DNA of 6,916 nt. Origin: Chloroflexota bacterium. GTDB taxonomy: Bacteria; Chloroflexota; Dehalococcoidia; Lucifugimonadales; Lucifugimonadaceae. The stretch covers positions 1 to 6,916 of the forward strand of contig JAJCYX010000116.1 in NCBI GenBank assembly GCA_029262715.1, written 5' to 3'. Position numbers and translations under genes: made by a program. This document shows, in pieces, positions 1 through 5,638 of the stretch. The notes under the pieces are model-generated. The model had not been told where the DNA came from. It saw only the letters and a list, made by a program, of their open reading frames with translations, and ran no database searches. Each line of letters starts with the position of its first letter. Within the stretch, counting starts at the first letter, position 1.

Positions 1-136
1 TCCAACTCTCGTAATCGAGCCTCCGCGACTGCAAACACGGATGAAAGTGACTCTGAGATATCGTTGTGAACGTTGTTGCTGTCTCTTGTTTTCTCCAAAA
101 CGGACCCTACCCCAACCTGTCCTCTAGCCCCGCCAT
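1..136 (-). CDS. Unknown protein, N-terminal 45 residues (runs off the window)
   Basis: An uninterrupted minus-strand frame begins with ATG at 136-134 and stays open to the window edge. The protein begins MAGLEDRLGVGSVLEKTRDS, and its last visible residues (AVAEARLRELE) are charged and helix-prone, suggesting a coiled-coil or amphipathic helix. The start lies one base after the TAG stop of the 314-residue gene upstream, and a GGGAG lies about 11 bases before it inside that gene, so the two are probably co-transcribed and perhaps translationally coupled. I do not recognise a family, and 45 residues are too few to assign a function. The tight junction and the clean frame support a real gene. 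The alternative is chance, since 45 open codons is not long. Confidence 0.55.
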
Positions 137-137
137 G

Positions 138-1082
138 CTACTCGTCACTCCCGACCTCATCTCCTGGCAAACGCGGCAACCCCGGTGGCTCCAGAGCTTC
201 GGCCGGTGGAGCGCCTTCCACCTCAAGTTGATTTGCCAGGTGGGAGATGTCACCTACGATCTCCTCGCCTGCATCAGATGCCTCGCCTACGAGTACCACC
301 ATACTTAGCATGCCCGCTATAAATATGCCTATCGTTCTGAGTCTTCGACTCGCCTGTTGGGGTGTGAGTTGAGCGCTTTCAAGATCACTTAGCACTCGGC
401 GTAGCTCAGGAATCGTAAGGCTGCGAAGATTCTCGCCAAGAGGGTGAGGCAGTTCAGTCTCGATGAATGCTTCGATTCGCTCGATAACAATGGTGACTGA
501 GCGGATCGCTAAACCGGTTGCTCGATCTGCTGTGACCTTCGCAGTGCTAGGAGGGCGATCAGGTACGGGTGTGGAGTCAGTCGGTACCCGTTCGTTCGGA
601 TCGGTCCCGACAGCCAGTTCACGACCAGCTACGAATTCGCAAGTAGTCCAGAAGAAAACGTTTGCTGGCTTACTAGCCGTCGAAATTGGCCTCACGTTAC
701 TTACAATGATGGGATAGCTAGGTGGAATGTGACTGTCGTTCCCAAGATCGACGAATGTTGAAGCTTGCCTACCCTGCACAGTTGCGTTCGTTGAATTCAC
801 TTTGAACACGACGGCAGTTTGAGAGCCCAATAGATGGTCCTGTGGACGCTTTACCCTTTTTAGGTCGCCAACAATCATCTCCAACAGTAGTACAGACTCA
901 ACCCTGCTGCTATTTATGTGATGCGCAAGGCTGGTACTAAGTTCATCCACAGCGGACACTTCGTCTTGGGAATCCATCCGACGATCCAAGTTCAGCAATA
1001 AATCAGAGAGCACGTACCACACCTTGACCGTTTCGATCATGGCTTCCCCATACTGTCTGCTTGGCCTTGGTTCAGTGGTCAT
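138..1082 (-). CDS. Unknown protein with one C-terminal transmembrane segment, 314 aa
   Basis: I do not recognise this protein. Residues 15-80 look helical and charged (LSDLLLNLDRR, VDELSTSLAHH, LLLEMIVGDLKR). Residues about 85-155 are more beta-like, residues 160-182 are Pro/Thr/Asp-rich and probably a linker, and residues 190-248 form another helical section (VIERIEAFIETEL, LRRVLSDLE). A hydrophobic stretch at 250-268 (IGIFIAGMLSMVVLVG), preceded by RRLR, is a likely single membrane span; an acidic and Pro-rich tail (290-307) follows. There is no N-terminal signal peptide, so the bulk is probably cytoplasmic and held by this segment. The ATG overlaps the integrase-remnant stop as ATGA, and GGAGG at 1097-1093 lies 10 bases upstream, supporting this start. 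The next gene starts one base after its stop. The function is unknown; the context suggests mobile-element cargo. Confidence 0.7.
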   Translation of the reverse strand: MTTEPRPSRQYGEAMIETVKVWYVLSDLLLNLDRRMDSQDEVSAVDELSTSLAHHINSSRVESVLLLEMIVGDLKRVKRPQDHLLGSQTAVVFKVNSTNATVQGRQASTFVDLGNDSHIPPSYPIIVSNVRPISTASKPANVFFWTTCEFVAGRELAVGTDPNERVPTDSTPVPDRPPSTAKVTADRATGLAIRSVTIVIERIEAFIETELPHPLGENLRSLTIPELRRVLSDLESAQLTPQQASRRLRTIGIFIAGMLSMVVLVGEASDAGEEIVGDISHLANQLEVEGAPPAEALEPPGLPRLPGDEVGSDE

Positions 1083-1353
1083 CCCAGCCGATCCTCCAAC
1101 ACCGTCGTAGATCTCTGCTGCTCACCCGGTAGCATGTGCGCATACATACTGAGCGTCGTATAAGGACTCGAATGACCAACGTAGTCGCCAACGAGCCGCG
1201 GGTCCAAACCCTCAGCTAGCAAGATCGATACCAGCGAGTGCCTCAGGTCATGCACCCGAATTTTCTGTATCTCTTCAGGAAACCCGCACTCTTTCAGCAA
1301 ACGGCCTAGAACACCCGTTCAGTAATGGCACCTGATGTAGAGGCTAGCAGGTA
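1079..1353 (-). pseudogene. Tyrosine recombinase/integrase, frameshifted C-terminal remnant
   Basis: The intact 3' part, read from 1300 to 1079 (73 codons from a TTG), holds the end of a phage-type tyrosine recombinase catalytic domain. It has VHDLRHS (His17 and Arg20 of the H-x-x-R box), GHSS (His43) and the nucleophile region SMYAHMLPG (Tyr53). The arm-binding and core-binding domains, the first catalytic Arg and the beta-hairpin Lys are missing. That frame is blocked by TGA at 1321-1319. In the neighbouring frame, 1353-1309 encodes YLLASTSGAITERVF, which resembles the usual integrase segment just before the 'LLKxxG' helix, and then meets TAG at 1308-1306. The visible 'GRLLKECGFP' resumes in the other frame, so a one-base loss near 1306-1311 is the simplest reading. 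There is no convincing ribosome binding site before the TTG. The protein is very likely inactive; the extent upstream of about 1353 is uncertain. Confidence 0.75.
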
Positions 1354-1431
1354 GCACCTGTCGAAGGGCGTTAACGACTCAGATTCGAGAATAGATCGCG
1401 GGCTAGTTGCGGTATTGAGCGACAGATAGGT

Positions 1432-1466
1432 CGGACAAGCGGCTTCAGCCGTGATCCACCTGTCCG
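1432..1466 (-). terminator. Nested hairpin just past the CAP gene stop
   Basis: On the minus strand, CGGACAGG (1466-1459) pairs with CTTGTCCG (1439-1432) over 8 bp with one G-U. The loop contains a second stem, CGGC/GCCG, closed by TGAA (1451-1440). It starts 5 bases after the CAP stop codon. No U tract follows, so it may be a factor-dependent terminator or a transcript-protecting 3' hairpin rather than a classic intrinsic terminator. Confidence 0.4.
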
Positions 1467-1470
1467 CCAG

Positions 1471-2571
1471 CTAGTTCCTAGTTGTCGATAGCTGCATCAG
1501 GACGCTGCCACTCACGCCGTTGCCTTCGTCTTCAAACAGCGTAGTGGTGTAGACACCGGGCTGGTCGGCGAATGAACCGATGTCAGCGATAATCTCGATA
1601 TCGCCACCGGATACGACCCAGCTCCTGGCAACAACCACGTTTGCAGGAAGGTTCAGATAGCGCGTTCCAGCTTGCGGAGGAGGCAGTATCTGCACAATCG
1701 GTTCGCCACACTCATCTGAGAATCCACCACCGACGCAGTAAGTCTTGAACTCTTCGATCTCGACTCCGGTTCGCTCGACAGGGTTCTCTTCATAATGAAC
1801 CTGAACCGTAGGAAACACGGTGAGATCAGGGCGGTTCAGGTCAGCGCGGATCTTCAGCACTGATCCATCGAATTCGGGAGGGCGAGCTGCCGTCACATCG
1901 CCGCCTTCGAAGTGCTGAACCAGCGCCAGGAAACGATCAGTGTAGGCAATTCCAATATTGACCACGCGGTGGTCTGGATTGAGTATGTTGATCCGGTGAC
2001 GCCATTCGGAACCGGCGTCGTCATAGACCATTGCGTGGTGCAGCCGCTGAATATCACCTGCCGGGTTCACCTTGTCGCATGTGATATTCGGGCCAGAGCA
2101 GAGCTCATTGAACTCGATCTCTGAGAAACCGGTACGAGCCGCATTTTCAGACACATAGCTCGTGCCGCCGTTTTCGCTGTAAACCATGTACGGCTTCCGG
2201 CCATCAAGCCACCAGTGCCCGAGGTACCTGCCAGAGACCATGTCTTCAGCGTGCAACTGGGCTGCAACGTTGGTTCCCATCACAACCGGGTTCAACCCGT
2301 GGAGTTTACGGTCCTCGTTGATGTAGTCCAGGGCCAGCAGTTTCAGCTCATCGACCGATAGCTCGGAATCCGTGACTACTCGGCTGATGGGCGGCGTCGA
2401 ATCTGCTGACGGCGTTCTGTTGTCCGCAGGGGCCGCGATTACCGGTTCTGGCACACCGACAATTGTCACGGGCTCGGATAGCTCTCGAACATATTCCGCA
2501 ATACGCGGGAACTGAATCACCGCCACGAGTGCGAAGAACGAAAGAATCGCTATTCCAGTTCGCCAGGACAT
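1471..2571 (-). CDS. Membrane-anchored CAP (SCP/PR-1-like) domain protein
   Basis: An extracytoplasmic protein of the CAP superfamily, whose bacterial members are mostly of unknown function; some are thought to act on cell-surface lipids or peptides. A hydrophobic N-terminal segment (residues 5-22, after MSWRTG) is a membrane anchor or uncleaved signal. A Pro/Ala/Ser-rich linker runs to about 68. The CAP domain spans about 74-225, with NEDRKLHGLNPV, AAQLHAEDMVSGRYLGHW (His119), VSENAAR (Glu142), EWRHRINILNP (Glu189, His192) and VNIGIAY, matching the family's metal-binding cavity residues and the typical 'HRxNIL...IGIA' end. Residues about 230-366 form a beta-rich C-terminal part I cannot name. 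Cys158/165 and Cys279/288 may form disulfides. The start is supported by AGGCGGA 9 bases upstream. It is divergent from the M24 gene, with a hairpin after its stop. Confidence 0.85.
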   Translation of the reverse strand: MSWRTGIAILSFFALVAVIQFPRIAEYVRELSEPVTIVGVPEPVIAAPADNRTPSADSTPPISRVVTDSELSVDELKLLALDYINEDRKLHGLNPVVMGTNVAAQLHAEDMVSGRYLGHWWLDGRKPYMVYSENGGTSYVSENAARTGFSEIEFNELCSGPNITCDKVNPAGDIQRLHHAMVYDDAGSEWRHRINILNPDHRVVNIGIAYTDRFLALVQHFEGGDVTAARPPEFDGSVLKIRADLNRPDLTVFPTVQVHYEENPVERTGVEIEEFKTYCVGGGFSDECGEPIVQILPPPQAGTRYLNLPANVVVARSWVVSGGDIEIIADIGSFADQPGVYTTTLFEDEGNGVSGSVLMQLSTTRN

Positions 2572-2684
2572 TCCAGTTAATCCGCCTGTTTAAGTTGCTC
2601 GTATTGGCCTGCGTGCCGGTCGACGAGAGCTTGCTCAGTTCACATACATCTTTCGCAGACAACTAGAAGTGTGCCATTTGAACT

Positions 2685-2700
2685 GTAATTTCCGGATTAC
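2685..2700. promoter_or_regulatory. Inverted repeat in the CAP/M24 divergent intergenic region
   Basis: GTAAT and ATTAC form perfect 5-bp arms around a 6-bp centre. The repeat sits near the middle of the 232-bp gap between the divergent CAP and M24 genes, where an operator serving both could lie. No convincing -35/-10 pair was found for either gene in this gap. Five-base arms can arise by chance, so this is a candidate only. Confidence 0.25.
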
Positions 2701-2741
2701 CGTCGGAGTGCGTTTAGTTTGGCCAGCGAATTCGGAATTTC

Positions 2742-2749
2742 GGTTACAT
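2742..2749 (+). promoter_or_regulatory. GGTTACAT motif, copy 1
   Basis: The octamer lies 54 bases before the M24 start codon. Identical copies occur at 6548 and 6869, all intergenic and on the same strand. TTACAT could serve as a -10 element, and TTGGCC at 2719-2724 sits 19 bases upstream as a poor -35. Alternatively it is a protein-binding half-site. Confidence 0.3.
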
Positions 2750-2803
2750 GAGAAGTGGCGTACGATGCCGACGAGTGGTTTAAGACCAGACTGAGGAACT
2801 TCA

Positions 2804-3997
2804 ATGCAACTGTTTGAGCGTGAGAAGGCCACCCGGCTGATGAATGCAATGGGAGCCGACCTTTTGCTGGCATCGTCGAAGCACGGCGTTGGGTATCTTT
2901 CGGACTACTGGCATCCCGTGAGTGACGACTACTACCTGCTGTGGGCCGTCGAGGCGACACACAAGACTTTTGTGGGAATTCCTGCCGATCAGACAGCCGA
3001 GCCGTTCCTCGTAGCGGGCGCGTCTGAACAGACCACTATCTCGATCATGGATCCGTGGATCAAAGACCGTCGCTACTGGGGACCGGGCTACTACATCCAG
3101 ACATGGGATGATCCACTCGACCCGAACCCGGATCCCGGCGACCCAATGGCTGTTGTTGCCGAGGCCATAGAGTCTCGTGGACTGAGTTCAGGCACGATTG
3201 CCATTGAGAAGCGGTTTTTAGGCGTCAAGTATGTGGAAGCGCTGATGGCGCGATTGCCGGATATCAAGCTGGTGGATGCCGAGGACATTCTGTGGCAGTT
3301 ACGCATGGTCAAGAGCCCGGAGGAGCAGAGACGGCTCAGGGAGTCATGTCTGCGGACAAGCCGTGCATGGCTATCTACTGTCCGAGACGCACAGTCCGGC
3401 ATGACACAGCCGGACCTGCAGCGCATCTTCATCAAACACTGCATGGACAACGGACTTGAGTATGAGCGGGCTTACGTCATTTTCGGACCGGCCGGACTAA
3501 GTCTGATAAACGGTTCTCCCGCAAGTGGAGATGTACGTCTAAAGCCCGGCATGTTCATCCGAATCGACGCGCAAGCGAAGTTCGGTGGGTACGTCTGTAA
3601 TCTTTCGCGAGTGACCGCCCATGAGGAGGTCTCAGATGAGATGGAGACTGCGCACAGGCTCGAGAGGCAGCTCATCCTGGACCTGATGCCTGAGCTGAAG
3701 CCGGGTGTGTCGGTGGCGGACATCAGACGGACTGAACTGGCGATGTACGAAGCTATCGGGCAACCACCGTTGGTTCCGTACACGGGGCACGGAGTCGGGC
3801 GAGTTGTCCATGAACCGCCTTATCTTGCGCTTAACGATCCAACGATACTGCAACCGGGTATGAGTGTGACGCTCGAACCGCACATCATGTTCTCCGGTGA
3901 TGGCGACATATTCGTCGGCATGGAGGACCACTTCCTGATAACGGGCGATGGCGCTGAATGGCTAACAGAATCGGCACCCATGGGTCTCCACGTCTAA
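2804..3997 (+). CDS. M24-family peptidase-fold protein (Xaa-Pro aminopeptidase/creatinase-like)
   Basis: This has the 'pita-bread' family layout of aminopeptidase P, prolidase and creatinase: an N-terminal creatinase-like domain (about 1-165) and a C-terminal catalytic domain (about 170-392). The five metal-ligand positions of a dinuclear enzyme can be placed: Asp255 (RIDAQAKFGGY), position 266, His329 (TGHGVG), Glu358 (VTLEPH) and Glu374 (GMEDHFLIT); His336 (VHEPP) fits the second catalytic His. Position 266, exactly 11 residues after Asp255 where the second Asp belongs, is Asn (VCNLSRV), so metal binding may be altered. It has no signal peptide and is probably cytoplasmic. The ATG has GAGGA 6 bases upstream (2793-2797). 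The family includes dipeptidases and amidohydrolase-like members such as creatinase and ectoine hydrolase, so the substrate cannot be read from sequence. It stands alone, divergent from the CAP gene. Confidence 0.88.
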   Translation: MQLFEREKATRLMNAMGADLLLASSKHGVGYLSDYWHPVSDDYYLLWAVEATHKTFVGIPADQTAEPFLVAGASEQTTISIMDPWIKDRRYWGPGYYIQTWDDPLDPNPDPGDPMAVVAEAIESRGLSSGTIAIEKRFLGVKYVEALMARLPDIKLVDAEDILWQLRMVKSPEEQRRLRESCLRTSRAWLSTVRDAQSGMTQPDLQRIFIKHCMDNGLEYERAYVIFGPAGLSLINGSPASGDVRLKPGMFIRIDAQAKFGGYVCNLSRVTAHEEVSDEMETAHRLERQLILDLMPELKPGVSVADIRRTELAMYEAIGQPPLVPYTGHGVGRVVHEPPYLALNDPTILQPGMSVTLEPHIMFSGDGDIFVGMEDHFLITGDGAEWLTESAPMGLHV

Positions 3998-4050
3998 CTC
4001 CGGCATTTCGGACTTAGGGAGCGGCTCAAACGGTTATCACACCGAATTGA

Positions 4051-4078
4051 TTGAGCGATCAAACCCTGTGTGGACAAT
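4051..4078 (+). promoter_or_regulatory. Candidate promoter for the zinc-ribbon gene
   Basis: TTGAGC (4051-4056) and GACAAT (4073-4078) are separated by 16 bases, each matching the sigma-70 consensus at four of six positions. This places a transcription start near 4085, about 37 bases before the start codon. The -35 overlaps an inverted repeat TTGAT-N6-ATCAA (4047-4062), which might be an operator. The match is modest. Confidence 0.3.
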
Positions 4079-4121
4079 ATCTATCGAGGCACGGTTAATA
4101 GAAACCCCTCGGAGATAACTT

Positions 4122-4340
4122 ATGCCCTCGCACAAGCCCGTTCGACTTTCGGCGTTCCCAAAGTACGACGAAAGAGGCATCGCCCTCGAGCGATGCCCCA
4201 ACTGTCACAACGATCGCATTGGAAAGACGCCGCGCCGCAAGGGCGGACCGTCCATGTTCCGTTGCAAAAAATGCGGCTTCATCGCGAACGTCGATCAGGT
4301 TAACGACATGCACCGGCTCCTCGGGCACACCGCGGCCTGA
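4122..4340 (+). CDS. Small zinc-ribbon protein, 72 aa
   Basis: A 72-residue basic protein with two CxxC knuckles: Cys25/Cys28 (RCPNC) and Cys48/Cys51 (RCKKCGF), 19 residues apart. The intervening loop is rich in Lys, Arg and Gly (GKTPRRKGGPSMF). This spacing is typical of a treble-clef or ribbon Zn(II) site that binds nucleic acid or supports a protein contact. It is not ribosomal protein L32, which has a different N-terminus and spacing. GGAG at 4111-4114 lies 7 bases before ATG, a good ribosome binding site that decides the start. It is convergent with the YCII-domain gene, only 6 bp between stops. Longer overlapping frames here on both strands lack any family signature. The zinc-binding call is strong; the biological role is unknown. 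Confidence 0.75.
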   Translation: MPSHKPVRLSAFPKYDERGIALERCPNCHNDRIGKTPRRKGGPSMFRCKKCGFIANVDQVNDMHRLLGHTAA

Positions 4341-4358
4341 TCAGAGTCAGCTCTGGTC
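4339..4358. terminator. Hairpin between convergent zinc-ribbon and YCII genes
   Basis: GATCAGAG (4339-4346) pairs with CTCTGGTC (4351-4358) as an 8-bp stem with one G-U pair and a TCAG loop. It overlaps the last bases of both genes and occupies the whole 6-bp gap. It could end transcription in both directions, but no T run follows on either strand. Confidence 0.45.
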
Positions 4359-4703
4359 GAACTCCATCAGAGGTCTTACCTCTACTGAGCCGCCCTCTGC
4401 GATAGGCATCTTCTTCGCAGACTCGGCTGCCTCTTCCCAGGAATTGGCTTCAAGAATGTAGAAGCCACCGAACTGCTCCTTGGTCTCAGCGAATGGGCCG
4501 TCCATCACGCTCGCCTGTCCGTTCTCAAGACGGACCGTGTGTGCTGTGCTGACCGGCATCAAGGCATCGCCAGCCAGCATCTTTCCAGATTTCTGAAGAT
4601 CTTCCGTGTAGGCGAACCACTCACCCATATTCTTCTGGCCTTCTTCCTCGGTCATCTTTGCTCGATTGGCCTCAGTCGAGTAGATCAACAACGCAAATCG
4701 CAT
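4347..4703 (-). CDS. YCII-related (DGPF-domain) protein
   Basis: A small soluble protein of the YCII-related family, ferredoxin-like fold. The signature is clear: MRFALLIYS at the N-terminus, MDGPFAETKEQFGGFYILEA in the middle and GGSVEVRPL near the end. The biochemical role of the DGPF branch is not established; relatives are often beside genes for ECF-type sigma factors, but none is present here. Two Met codons are adjacent. AGGAGG (4714-4709) is 2 bases from the first and 5 from the second, and family members usually begin with a single Met, so the second (4703) is chosen, giving 118 residues; the alternative is 4706. The length is normal for the family. It is convergent with the zinc-ribbon gene and has its own upstream region shared with the peroxiredoxin. 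Confidence 0.85.
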   Translation of the reverse strand: MRFALLIYSTEANRAKMTEEEGQKNMGEWFAYTEDLQKSGKMLAGDALMPVSTAHTVRLENGQASVMDGPFAETKEQFGGFYILEANSWEEAAESAKKMPIAEGGSVEVRPLMEFDQS

Positions 4704-4706
4704 CAT

Positions 4707-4961
4707 TTCCTCCTGATCCCGGATGTTTTAACGTATCGACGAATGGACGCAGCGTGATTCGACAGTACATCTGACCACAGCATTTGAGTCAGTGCAGATT
4801 CTAGCGCCAAATTGCCTAATTGAACGGAAATTCTGGCATAACAGCACTGTGAGACCCGCATCACTTGTATACTCGCAGCCGCCTACGGGCTGTTGGTGGG
4901 GGACGATCAGCATCTTTCAAATGTGTCTGAATCGGTGATGGACACGCTCAGGAGCAAAATC
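4707..4961. other. Divergent intergenic region (YCII / peroxiredoxin)
   Basis: This 255-bp gap separates two divergent genes. TATACT (4868-4873) matches the sigma-70 -10 consensus at five of six positions and points towards the peroxiredoxin, but no good -35 is spaced correctly. Just downstream, CAGCC (4876-4880) and GGCTG (4888-4892) make a 5-bp hairpin that would lie in the peroxiredoxin leader. No peroxide-regulator box could be identified by eye. Confidence 0.3.
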
Positions 4962-5594
4962 ATGGCACTTCTACTCGGAGACAAGGTACCTAACTTCCAG
5001 CAGGAATCCACTGAAGGAACAATCGACCTCTATGAATACCTCGGTGAAAGCTGGGGCATCCTCTTCTCACACCCTGCTGACTACACTCCGGTGTGCACTA
5101 CAGAGCTGGGCACGGTCGCAGGAATGAAGGGCGAGTTCGACAGGCGGAACGTGAAGGTGATTGGCCTTAGCGTTGATGAGCTTTCGAATCATGGCGGCTG
5201 GGTCAAGGACATTGAAGAGACCCAGAGCGTCAGCATGAACTTCCCGATACTTGCTGACGGAGATAAGTCGGTGGCTTCAAAGTACGAAATGATTCAGGCT
5301 GACGGCACAAACATGACCGTCCGGTCGGTGTTCGTCATCGACCCAAACAAGACATTGCGATTGTCGCTCACGTACCCGGCTTCAACTGGCAGAAACTTTG
5401 CTGAGATATTGCGGGTTATCGATTCGCTGCAATTAACTGACAACTACAAAGTTGCTACGCCCGCGAATTGGCGAGATGGCGACGATGTGGTCGTGTTGCC
5501 TGCGGTCTCCGACGAAGATGCAGACAAGATGTTTACGAAGGGCATCGACAGGAAGCGCCCGTATCTCAGGGTCACACCTCAGCCGAACAGGTAA
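4962..5594 (+). CDS. 1-Cys peroxiredoxin, Prx6 type
   Basis: Reduces hydrogen peroxide and alkyl hydroperoxides in the cytoplasm using one peroxidatic cysteine. The thioredoxin-fold core opens MALLLGDKVPNF, followed by the active site FSHPADYTPVCTTELG with His37, Thr42 and Cys45, and the supporting Arg121 (VRSVFVID). Cys45 is the only cysteine in the 210 residues, so resolution needs an external thiol. The C-terminal extension with TPANWRDGDDVVVLP and KRPYLRVTPQP is the Prx6 dimer/extension region; the length is normal for this group. The frame is open further upstream to 4893, but the start at 4962 is preferred because AGGAG (4950-4954) lies 7 bases before it and family homology begins exactly at MALLLGD. 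It is convergent with the MTA phosphorylase, separated by a strong hairpin. Confidence 0.93.
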   Translation: MALLLGDKVPNFQQESTEGTIDLYEYLGESWGILFSHPADYTPVCTTELGTVAGMKGEFDRRNVKVIGLSVDELSNHGGWVKDIEETQSVSMNFPILADGDKSVASKYEMIQADGTNMTVRSVFVIDPNKTLRLSLTYPASTGRNFAEILRVIDSLQLTDNYKVATPANWRDGDDVVVLPAVSDEDADKMFTKGIDRKRPYLRVTPQPNR

Positions 5595-5600
5595 ACAGTA

Positions 5601-5638
5601 AAACCAGGTCGGTGACTGTTCACCATCCGGCCTGGTTT
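5601..5638. terminator. Nested hairpin terminator between convergent genes
   Basis: AAACCAGGTC (5601-5610) pairs with GGCCTGGTTT (5629-5638) as a 10-bp stem with one G-U. Inside, GGTGA (5611-5615) pairs with TCACC (5620-5624) around CTGT, with ATCC left as a bulge. Read leftwards the stem is followed by TTTT, fitting an intrinsic terminator for the phosphorylase gene; read rightwards only TTT is present. The right arm lies within the last codons of the phosphorylase. Confidence 0.65.

Noticed and set aside
88..101. GTTTT-CTCC-AAAAC inverted repeat as a terminator
   Set aside because: It has only five A/T-rich pairs and lies inside the open frame of the left-edge gene.
66..308. Plus-strand 80-residue frame beginning GTG
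   Set aside because: It lies opposite the 314-residue gene and the left-edge gene, shows no family signature and has no ribosome binding site.
108..1099. LEDRLG shared by the end of the integrase remnant and the start of the left-edge gene
   Set aside because: The six codons differ at most third positions and no flanking similarity exists, so a recent duplication is not supported; probably chance.
1384..1470. Open frame continuing past the CAP stop codon (possible readthrough or older, longer CAP gene)
   Set aside because: The continuation has no recognisable domain, includes a hairpin directly after the stop, and the only protein-like part (1309-1353) fits the integrase instead.
4070..4328. 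Overlapping 77-residue frames on both strands across the zinc-ribbon gene
   Set aside because: They are in other frames of the same DNA and lack motifs; the zinc-ribbon frame has both CxxC pairs and a good ribosome binding site.
4893..4961. Upstream extension of the peroxiredoxin frame (23 extra residues)
   Set aside because: Prx6 homology and a well-spaced AGGAG both point to the ATG at 4962; the extension covers the leader hairpin.
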